Part shown: positions 1 through 5,126 of the stretch, piece by piece
Layout: every line of letters begins with the position of its first letter
Numbering within the stretch: position 1 is the stretch's first letter
Origin: Desulfobulbaceae bacterium
GTDB taxonomy: Bacteria; Desulfobacterota; Desulfobulbia; Desulfobulbales; Desulfocapsaceae
Length of the DNA: 5,126 nucleotides
NCBI GenBank assembly: GCA_024643445.1
Contig: JAHEMX010000311.1
Coordinates: forward strand, 1 to 5,126
Direction: 5' to 3'
Notes under the pieces: generated by a model
Database searches by the model: none
What the model was told of the DNA's origin: nothing
Seen by the model: only the letters and a program-made list of their open reading frames with translations
Made by a program: the position numbers and the translations under genes

Positions 1-1
1 T

Positions 2-2656
2 TCCCGCCTGACGGCGCCTGCCTCGGCGGCCTCCGGCAAAACAAATCCGTATGAAGGGTCCAAGACCGTCAGGACCATCTGCACCTATTGTGCCGTCGGC
101 TGCGGAATCGAGGCGGAAGTTCAGAATGGTGTCTGGGTTCGCCAGGAAGTCGCCCAGGATCATCCGGTTTCCCGCGGTGCGCACTGCTGTAAAGGCGCCG
201 GTGCCATCGATATGGTTACCAGCGAAAAACGGCTGAAGAATCCGCTGAAGCGGGTAAACGGCAAGTGGTCCAATATTTCCTGGGACCAGGCGCTCGATGA
301 GATCAGCAAAAAGCTGCTCGATATCAGGGAGAAAAACGGGCCCGATGCCCTGCATTTCAACGGGTCGGCCAAAGTCTCGACCGAGATGGCCTACCTGCAA
401 CGGAAATTTGCTGCCTTCTGGGGGTCGAACAACATCGACCACCAGGCCCGTATCTGACACTCTACTACGGTGGCAGGTGTCGCCAATACATGGGGTTACG
501 GAGCAATGACCAACAGCCTGAACGATATCAGGCATGCCAAGAGTATGATTTTTATCGGTTCCAACGCACCTGAAGCGCATCCTGTAGCAATGCAGCATGT
601 CCTTCATGCAAAAGAGAAAAACAATGCACCGCTCATCGTTGTCGATCCGCGGCGCACGAAACTGGCCGCAAAGGCCACGGACTACATCCGTATCCGTCCG
701 GGTACCGATGCGGCCTTCATGATGGGTCTGATCAACGCGGTCATCACCAATGGCTGGGAAGATAAGGAGTTCATCAGAACCAGGGTCGCCGGTTATCAGG
801 AGATGGCCGCGGTGGCCGTGCACTATACGCCGGAAGTGGTCGAGGACATTACCGGTATTCCCGCTGCAGAGGTGACGAGGATTGCCCGGATTCTGGCGGA
901 AAACCGCCCGACCTCTCTGACCTGGTGCATGGGCGGTACCCAGCATCATATCGGTTCCTCCATTACCCGCAGCTTCTGTATCCTGCAGCTGGTACTCGGC
1001 AACATGGGCGTCTCGGGCGGCGGTACCAATATCTTCCGCGGACACGACAACGTCCAGGGCGCCACGGACATGTGCGTTCTCTCCGACAACCTGCCGGCCT
1101 ATTACGGGCTGAGTGACGGTGCCTGGAAACACTGGTGCCGGGTCTGGGATGTCGATTATGAGTACATCAAGGGACGATTCCCGTCCAAGGACTGGATGAA
1201 CAAGAAGGGATTTACCCTGGCGCGCTGGTACGAAGGCGTTCTCCAGGAAGAAAAGATTCACCAGGATACCCCGATCAAGGCCATGATCCAGTGGGGTTGC
1301 GGATCCAACTCCAACTCGCAGTATTTTAAACTGAAGAAGGCCTACGACATGCTAGATCTGCTTGTTATCGTGGATCCCTTCCCTTCCATGGCGGCGGTCA
1401 TGAGCGATAAGGACAATGCCTATATCCTCCCGGCAACCAGCCAGTACGAGACATCAGGAAGCGTCACTTCCACTTCGCGGCAGATCCAGTGGCGCAACAA
1501 GGTGGTCGATCCGATTTATGACAGCAAGGATGATTACACCATCATGGCCGAGTTGGTGAAGCGTTTTGGCTTTGCCGATGAATTCTACAAAAATATCAAA
1601 GAAATTCCGGAAGACATCACCCGGGAACTCGGCCGCGGCTCGCTGACCATCGGCTACAACGGTCCGACCCCCGAGCGCATCAAAAAGCATATGGAAAACT
1701 GGCATACCTTTGATATCGAGACCCTGCGGGCCAACGGCGGACCGTGTGACGGTGATTATTACGGTATGCCGTGGCCGTGCTGGACCGATGAGCACCCCGG
1801 TACGCCGATCCTCTACGATATATCAAAATCGGTTGCCGAAGGCGGACTGCCCTTCAGGAATCGTTTCGGCAATGAGAGGACCTATGAAAGCAGCGGCCGT
1901 ACGGAAGACCAGCTGGCCGCGCCCGGAGTCTTTAACCCGGGTTCCGAGGTGGAGGGCGGCTATCCTGAATTCAAGGACGTCGTGCCGGGCACCAACTGGA
2001 AGACGGATCTCAGTCAGGAAACCCTGAAAGTGGCGATCAAGCGGGGCATGGCGCCATTCGGCAACGCCCGGGCCCGCTGCGTGGTCTGGGACTTCCCGGA
2101 CAAGGTGCCGATCCATCGCGAACCCCTGCATTCGCCTCGTCCCGATCTGGTCGAGAAGTATCCGACCTACAAGGACAAGGAGAATCATTTCCGGGTTGAT
2201 ACGCGCTATGAGAGCGAGCAGAATCCCGAGCTCTACAAGAAGTTCCCGTATGTCCTTACCACCGGCCGCATGGTCGAGCATATGGGCGGCGGGGCAGAGA
2301 CACGGTCAAACAAGTATCTGGCCGAACTGCAGCCGGAAATGTATGCCGAAATTAACCCACGCCTTGCCAACAATCTTGGTATTCGCGCAGACGAGATGAT
2401 CTGGATCGAATCTCCCGAGGGTGGAAAAATCAAGGTCAAGGCGTTCCTGACGGAACGCGTTGATGACAAGACCATATTCCTGCCCTATCACTTCGGCGGC
2501 ATGTTCATGGGCGAGTCCCTGCTTGATAAATACCCGAAAGGACATGAGCCGTATGTTATCGGAGAACCGGGTAATATCTGTACCAACTATGGGTATGATA
2601 TCATCACACAGATCCAGGCCACGAAAGATGGTTTGTGTAATATCAGCCGGGCTTGA
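2..2656 (+). CDS. fdhA: Formate dehydrogenase catalytic (alpha) subunit, FDH3-type selenoprotein; 5' partial
   Basis: Catalytic subunit of a membrane-associated formate dehydrogenase, oxidising formate to CO2 at a Mo- or W-bis-MGD centre, probably periplasmic. The reading frame is open from base 2 to the TGA at 2654-2656 if the internal TGA at 455-457 is read as selenocysteine: 884 residues (window numbering), perhaps a few tens short at the N-terminus, where a Tat signal is expected but not visible. The N-terminal [4Fe-4S] cysteines are C27, C30, C34 and C62, followed by conserved K64. Sec152-His153 sits in the family motif (HQARI-U-H, then GAMTN). R323 (ITRSF) aligns by eye with the active-site Arg of E. 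coli enzymes. The MGD-binding segment GHDNVQGATDM follows, and the C-terminal dinucleotide-binding domain spans about residues 748-870. The segment GDYYGMPWPCW is typical of FDH3 alpha subunits. It is first in an operon with fdhB and fdhC. Function is very secure; the exact subfamily is less so. Confidence 0.96.
455..457 (+). other. In-frame UGA recoded as selenocysteine (active-site Sec)
   Basis: This TGA interrupts an otherwise continuous formate dehydrogenase frame exactly where FdhF, FdnG and FdoG carry Sec. The context is N-I-D-H-Q-A-R-I-[UGA]-H, against D-N-Q-A-R-V-U-H in E. coli FdnG. Homology continues without a gap or frame change on both sides. A SECIS-like hairpin follows at the usual bacterial distance. 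The residue would be the selenium ligand of the Mo/W atom. Reading it as a stop would separate the Fe-S domain from the rest of the enzyme. Confidence 0.95.
469..484 (+). promoter_or_regulatory. Bacterial SECIS element (SelB-binding hairpin)
   Basis: The arms GGTGGC (469-474) and GTCGCC (479-484) form a 6-bp stem that includes two G-U wobbles, closed by the loop AGGT (475-478). The stem begins 11 nt after the UGA. As I recall the E. coli fdhF SECIS, its apical stem starts at the same distance and its loop also begins AGGU. The GU in the apical loop is the known SelB recognition feature. The element lies inside the coding region, as is normal for bacterial SECIS. Pairing was done by eye; no folding energy was computed. 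Confidence 0.85.
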
Positions 2657-2678
2657 TTATGATTTCACGGCCTGATTT

Positions 2679-2684
2679 GGAGGA
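2679..2684 (+). promoter_or_regulatory. Ribosome binding site of fdhB
   Basis: GGAGGA lies 8 nt before the ATG at 2693, in the 36-nt gap after the fdhA stop. It is a near-perfect Shine-Dalgarno site and fixes the fdhB start. It also supports independent initiation of fdhB rather than coupling to fdhA termination. Confidence 0.9.
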
Positions 2685-2692
2685 ACATTAAA

Positions 2693-3280
2693 ATGGCAAG
2701 AATGAAATTCTTATGTGATGTGGAACGCTGCATCGACTGTAGTGGGTGCGTGGTTGCCTGTAAAGAGGGTAACCAGATACCGGTTGGTGTGAACAGGCGT
2801 CGGGTGATAACCCTCAACCAGGGCCAGGCCGGAGAGAAATCTATCTCTGTCTCCTGTATGCATTGTGCCGATGCGCCCTGCATAGCCGTATGTCCGGTAG
2901 ATGCCATCTATCAGCGTGAAGACGGTGTGGTGCTGGTCAGCAAGAAAACCTGCATCGGCTGCGGCTATTGTTTTATGGCATGTCCGTTCGGTGCCCCCCA
3001 GTTCCCGAAGGGAGCCGCGTTTGGCGCCCGCGGGGCGATGGATAAGTGCACCTTCTGTGCCGGCGGCCCCGAAGAGACCTTCAGCCAGGAAGAGAAGAAA
3101 CTCTACGGGCAGAACCGTATCGCCGAAGGCAAGCCGCCGCTCTGCGCCGCCATGTGTGCGACCAAGGCACTGCTGGCAGGCGATGCCGATGTCGTCGCCG
3201 ATGTGTATAGGGAACGGGTGTTTGCCCGCGGCTCGGGCGTCAATGCCTGGGGCTGGGACAAGGCCTACAATAAGAAATAG
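2693..3280 (+). CDS. fdhB: Formate dehydrogenase iron-sulfur (beta) subunit, FDH3-type
   Basis: Electron-transfer subunit of 195 residues that links FdhA to the cytochrome b subunit. It has 16 cysteines in the classic four-cluster pattern of the DMSO reductase-family beta subunits: C13/C16/C19/C23, C55/C58/C63/C67, C87/C90/C93/C97, and C119/C122/C151/C155, consistent with four [4Fe-4S] clusters. An additional C8 is probably not a ligand. No signal peptide is seen; such subunits are normally carried across the membrane with the Tat-bearing alpha subunit. Unlike E. coli FdnH (about 294 residues), it ends without a C-terminal transmembrane helix; the tail after C155 is short, polar and aromatic (VNAWGWDKAYNKK). 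The short form matches the FDH3 beta family. The start is the ATG after a strong GGAGGA site. It lies 36 nt after fdhA and 61 nt before fdhC, clearly in one operon. Confidence 0.96.
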   Translation: MARMKFLCDVERCIDCSGCVVACKEGNQIPVGVNRRRVITLNQGQAGEKSISVSCMHCADAPCIAVCPVDAIYQREDGVVLVSKKTCIGCGYCFMACPFGAPQFPKGAAFGARGAMDKCTFCAGGPEETFSQEEKKLYGQNRIAEGKPPLCAAMCATKALLAGDADVVADVYRERVFARGSGVNAWGWDKAYNKK

Positions 3281-3289
3281 CTGGTGAAA

Positions 3290-3319
3290 CCGGGGGGTGG
3301 GGTTTTTCGCACCCCCCGG
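3290..3319 (+). repeat. Perfect 10-bp GC-rich inverted repeat between fdhB and fdhC
   Basis: CCGGGGGGTG (3290-3299) is the exact reverse complement of CACCCCCCGG (3310-3319), with a 10-nt loop holding five T. It begins 9 nt after the fdhB stop and ends 10 nt before the fdhC Shine-Dalgarno. No U-tract follows the stem, so it is not a standard intrinsic terminator. It may protect the 3' end of the fdhAB message, mark a processing site, or tune subunit ratio, but its role is inferred. The structure itself is plain in the sequence. Confidence 0.85.
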
Positions 3320-3329
3320 AATCCTTGCC

Positions 3330-3335
3330 AAGGAG
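3330..3335 (+). promoter_or_regulatory. Ribosome binding site of fdhC
   Basis: AAGGAG lies 6 nt before the ATG at 3342. It decides the fdhC start in favour of 3342 over an upstream in-frame GTG at 3297, which lies within the hairpin arm and has no Shine-Dalgarno sequence. Confidence 0.88.
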
Positions 3336-3341
3336 TTCTTT

Positions 3342-4217
3342 ATGCAGCGACTCATTTTACCCGGGGCAGTGCTGTCTGCTGTTCTGGCAGCAAGTTTTGT
3401 CATTGGTGCGAACGCGGCCGGTGCGGACCTGCTGGTTAATTTTGCCCAAGGCTCGTCTGCTGATTACTACAAGGATCTCATTGCTTTTATCACCGGTGAC
3501 TGGCAGCAGTTTGGCCGTTTGTTTACCGAACTGCAGGGCCAGGTATTCTGGAAAGTGTTTCTGGCCGTCATAACGATTGTCCCCCTGGCTTTTTTCCTTC
3601 ACTATCTGGTGATCGGTGCCATGGAGTTCTCGCATGACGGAGAGCAGGTACTGTTTTTCCCGCTTTTCGCCAGGATCATTCACCTCATAGCCGCCATATC
3701 CTTCGGGCTGCTGGCGCTCACCGGGCTGATGGTCATCCTCGGGAAATTTCTCGGGGGCGGCACCCTGGTCAGAACAGCGCGCTACATCCATATCGGGGCG
3801 GCTATCGTCTTCGCCTGTGATGCACCGCTGATGTTTCTGATGTGGGTGAAAGACATGCTGCCGGCCGTGTATGACATCAAGTGGCTGTTCATCCTCGGCG
3901 GCTATCTGAGCAAGCAGAAGAAACCGGTGCCCGCGGGGAAATACAATGCCGGCCAGAAGATGTGGTTCTGGGGAGCAACCGTCGGCGGCGGCGTCATGGC
4001 CTATACCGGCTATGTGATCTGGAACATGGGGGCCTCGCTCGACACCGTCCGGTTGTACGTGATTGTTCACAACGCGCTCGGTGCGGGCCTGGTTGCCTTT
4101 TTCCTGACCCACCTGTACATGTCCCTCTTTGCGATAAAGGGATCCCTGAACAGCATGATAACGGGATACAAGCCGAAGAGCGAGGTCGATATCCTGCACA
4201 GCAGATATAAATACTAA
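3342..4217 (+). CDS. fdhC: Formate dehydrogenase cytochrome b (gamma) subunit
   Basis: Membrane anchor of 291 residues that passes electrons from FdhB to quinone through two b-type hemes. Residues 1-25 look like a cleavable signal peptide (hydrophobic core, then GANA-A). Five hydrophobic segments follow, near 70-92, 112-134, 147-168, 208-227 and 238-263. The last four align by eye with E. coli FdnI: H114 (ARIIH) with FdnI His18, H150 (ARYIH) with His57, and H243 and H257 with His155 and His169; the 14-residue spacing of the last pair is identical. The segment GKYNAGQK-x4-W matches GRYNFGQK in FdnI. Relative to FdnI it has about 95 extra N-terminal residues with the signal peptide and an additional helix, as in FDH3/epsilon-type gamma subunits. 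The start is chosen by the AAGGAG site. It is the last gene of the operon, with a terminator 42 nt beyond its stop. Confidence 0.95.
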   Translation: MQRLILPGAVLSAVLAASFVIGANAAGADLLVNFAQGSSADYYKDLIAFITGDWQQFGRLFTELQGQVFWKVFLAVITIVPLAFFLHYLVIGAMEFSHDGEQVLFFPLFARIIHLIAAISFGLLALTGLMVILGKFLGGGTLVRTARYIHIGAAIVFACDAPLMFLMWVKDMLPAVYDIKWLFILGGYLSKQKKPVPAGKYNAGQKMWFWGATVGGGVMAYTGYVIWNMGASLDTVRLYVIVHNALGAGLVAFFLTHLYMSLFAIKGSLNSMITGYKPKSEVDILHSRYKY

Positions 4218-4259
4218 AAAGATCTCCAGTCAAACAGCGCACGGCTTACTGCTGGATAC

Positions 4260-4291
4260 GAAAGGGACCACCCGTAAGGGTGGTCCCTTTC
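4260..4291 (+). terminator. Intrinsic terminator of the fdh operon
   Basis: A perfect 14-bp inverted repeat (4260-4273 with 4278-4291) is closed by GTAA, a GNRA-type tetraloop. The GC core is GGGACCACCC paired with GGGTGGTCCC, flanked by AAA on the 5' side and by TTTCTCATT on the 3' side, giving an A-tract/stem/U-rich-tail layout. It starts 42 nt after the fdhC stop. The U-run is interrupted, so efficiency is uncertain, but the stem is very strong. Symmetry of the arms would allow some action on the opposite strand too. Confidence 0.88.
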
Positions 4292-4294
4292 TCA

Positions 4295-4310
4295 TTGCTA
4301 CCTTGCTACC
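4295..4310. repeat. Tandem 8-bp duplication TTGCTACC x2
   Basis: TTGCTACC occurs twice head to tail (4295-4302 and 4303-4310) directly after the fdh terminator. With only two copies it is most simply a slippage duplication. No function is implied. Confidence 0.75.
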
Positions 4311-4460
4311 GTTTCAGCAATCTTTCTCGGGCGTCCTGGGGGCTGCATCGACAGGCAAACCGAATCGGAATTGGTGTCGCCCTGACAGACTTGCTGCAAT
4401 GAAACATCATCATAAAAAAATGCGGACAGTATCTAAAACTGTAGTAATCTCTTAAGCAAT

Positions 4461-4476
4461 TGGTATCCCCTTTGCC
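4461..4476 (+). promoter_or_regulatory. Sigma-54-like (-24/-12) promoter element
   Basis: TGGTATCCCCTTTGCC matches the RpoN pattern TGGYAY-N5-TTGC. The invariant GG (4462-4463) and GC (4474-4475) are separated by exactly 10 nt, as required. A transcript would start near 4487 and run toward gap on the opposite strand. No downstream plus-strand gene is recognised, so the target would be a small RNA, an antisense transcript, or nothing. The match is by eye and no activator site is identified. Confidence 0.4.
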
Positions 4477-4483
4477 GGCCGCT

Positions 4484-4503
4484 CGTTCAGGCTGCGCTGA
4501 ACG
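4484..4503. repeat. 7-bp inverted repeat (small hairpin)
   Basis: CGTTCAG (4484-4490) pairs perfectly with CTGAACG (4497-4503) around a 6-nt loop. It sits right at the predicted start point of the sigma-54-like promoter. It is followed seven bases later by TTCTTTT, giving a weak terminator-like look. It could be a transcript 5' hairpin, a weak terminator or chance. Confidence 0.5.
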
Positions 4504-4779
4504 GAAGACCTTCTTTTCCGAGCCTTACACCAGCTTCTGGGAACGGTTTTTGAGCGGGATTCTTGGATTGCTTCCGGTGGAGTCACAACTGTAGTGAGGT
4601 TTTTCGAGAATGTGCGAACTCATTGAAAGATCAGGCTCCTTCATCGGGGAAGGATTTGCCAATCGATCGACCGGGAGAGGGCCGCATGAAGGGTTGCAGG
4701 CTCAGGGATTATGGGTTGTTTGCCTGGCGGCCGCTGTTAGTGCGGGACAGGACAGGGCCAGCATACCTGTGGCGAAAGG

Positions 4780-5126
4780 TCAGTGTTGCGTTTTATACAT
4801 CTCCCAGGCCGTATCGAGCATCCGGTTTGCAAACCCCCACTCGTTGTCAAACCAGGCCATGACGTTTACCAGCCGGCCTCCGCACACGCTGGTATGGCCG
4901 GCGTCCACCACCGCGGAATGGGGGTCATGGGTGAAATCGCAGGAAACCAGGGGAAGTTCGGTATAGCCGAGAATTCCCTTGAGCGGCCCTTCTGCCGCCA
5001 TCCTCAAAAGTTCATTGATTTCTGCGGCTGACGTCTGCCTGCTGATCTGTGCGGTGAGCTGCATGGTGGAGACATTGGCGACCGGAACACGCAGTGCAAC
5101 GGCGTTGAAACGGCCCCTCAGGTGCG
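4780..5126 (-). CDS. gap: Glyceraldehyde-3-phosphate dehydrogenase, C-terminal part (5' end beyond window)
   Basis: C-terminal 114 residues of a roughly 335-residue phosphorylating GAPDH of glycolysis/gluconeogenesis, cytoplasmic. The frame is open to the right edge and stops at TGA (4782-4780). Family landmarks: RVPVANVS (first 20 residues, with the conserved Arg of the phosphate-binding region), LTAQISRQTSAAEIN, the near-invariant AAEGPLKGILGYTE, SCDFTHDPHSAVVDA, GGRLVNVMAWFDNEWGFANRMLD. The Asn in DNEWG normally contacts the NAD nicotinamide. The catalytic Cys and Rossmann domain lie outside the window. The usual VVDL after NVS is replaced by TMQL here. It converges on the fdh operon, so the two are unlikely to be co-regulated. 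The in-frame ATG at 5064 is internal, not the start. Family identification is secure; the gapA/gapB type cannot be judged. Confidence 0.95.
   Translation of the reverse strand, partial: HLRGRFNAVALRVPVANVSTMQLTAQISRQTSAAEINELLRMAAEGPLKGILGYTELPLVSCDFTHDPHSAVVDAGHTSVCGGRLVNVMAWFDNEWGFANRMLDTAWEMYKTQH

Larger units (their letters stand above)
4292..4779. other. Intergenic region of 488 bp without a supportable gene
   Basis: This lies between the fdh terminator and the 3' end of the convergent gap gene. The plus-strand frames starting near 4563 and 4610 give low-complexity proteins with no recognisable family; both run on into the antisense of gap, so they are not called. No tRNA or rRNA pattern was seen. 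The stretch near 4400-4460 is AT-richer than its surroundings. It contains the tandem repeat, the sigma-54-like element and the small hairpin listed separately. A decayed gene or a small RNA is possible but unproven. No clear intrinsic terminator for gap is visible here. Confidence 0.7.

Noticed and set aside
212..457. Separate 81-residue ORF ending at the TGA
   Set aside because: It is the internal part of fdhA: the frame is open upstream to base 2 with the conserved Fe-S cysteines, and the TGA is the Sec codon.
470..2656. A 728-residue formate dehydrogenase starting at ATG 470
   Set aside because: The ATG lies five codons after the Sec codon, inside the SECIS stem, with no Shine-Dalgarno sequence. 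Starting there would remove the Fe-S domain and the active-site Sec.
2..2656. fdhA as a pseudogene broken by a nonsense mutation
   Set aside because: The only stop falls exactly on the family's Sec position and is followed by a SECIS-like hairpin. The rest of the frame and the operon are intact.
3249..3303. Possible G-quadruplex from the G-runs at the end of fdhB and in the hairpin
   Set aside because: The runs are separated by a loop of over 30 nt, and the last G-runs are better explained by the perfect inverted repeat.
3297..3341. GTG at 3297 as the fdhC start, adding 15 residues
   Set aside because: The GTG is inside the hairpin arm and has no ribosome site. ATG 3342 has AAGGAG at 6 nt and begins a proper signal peptide.
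2711..3403. Minus-strand ORF of 230 residues antisense to fdhB
   Set aside because: It is a shadow of fdhB, whose 16-cysteine pattern is unmistakable on the plus strand.
3357..4199. Long minus-strand ORF of 280 residues antisense to fdhC
   Set aside because: Its translation is rich in His, Gln, Arg and Pro with no family resemblance, and it is a codon-bias shadow of a well-supported gene.
4391..4415. Sigma-70 promoter (TTGCTG and an A-rich -10)
   Set aside because: The -10 candidates (TAAAAA or similar) fit poorly and only at non-optimal spacing.
4437..4595. 9-nt direct repeat AACTGTAGT at 4437 and 4587
   Set aside because: It has two short copies 150 bp apart with no flanking similarity, consistent with chance.
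4563..4966. Plus-strand ORFs of 99 and 118 residues at 4563 and 4610
   Set aside because: Both run into the antisense of gap, and neither has recognisable domains or a convincing ribosome binding site.

Overview
The window holds the 3' part of a selenocysteine-containing, FDH3-type, membrane-bound formate dehydrogenase operon on the + strand (fdhA-fdhB-fdhC). A gene-poor stretch of about 560 bp follows it, and then the 3' end of a glyceraldehyde-3-phosphate dehydrogenase gene on the - strand. The fdh operon and gap therefore converge. The operon promoter and the first few tens of fdhA codons, including the expected Tat signal, lie upstream of the window. So does the 5' two thirds of gap, past the right edge.

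The organism is a Gram-negative-type bacterium with a UGA-selenocysteine system and periplasmic formate oxidation. Sequence style (FDH3-like subunits, moderately high GC, a sigma-54-like promoter element) fits an anaerobic or facultative proteobacterium or Desulfobacterota lineage. That assignment is inference; no marker here fixes the taxon.

Layout: 2-2656 is fdhA, the molybdenum/tungsten bis-MGD catalytic subunit, with an in-frame TGA at 455-457 read as selenocysteine and a SECIS-like hairpin at 469-484. 2693-3280 is fdhB, a ferredoxin-like subunit with 16 cysteines placed for four [4Fe-4S] clusters. 3281-3341 is an intercistronic gap holding a perfect 10-bp GC-rich hairpin. 3342-4217 is fdhC, a diheme cytochrome b subunit. 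4260-4291 is a strong terminator hairpin. 4292-4779 has no supportable gene but carries a sigma-54-like -24/-12 element, a short tandem repeat and several small inverted repeats. 4780-5126 is the C-terminal third of gap (GAPDH).

Working model: FdhA oxidises formate at the Mo/W-Sec site, electrons pass through its own [4Fe-4S] cluster and the four clusters of FdhB to the two b hemes of FdhC, and then to membrane quinone. The module is a known type. I found no previously undescribed multi-gene system. The points worth a second look are the recoded UGA, the fdhB-fdhC hairpin and the sigma-54-like site in the apparently empty region.
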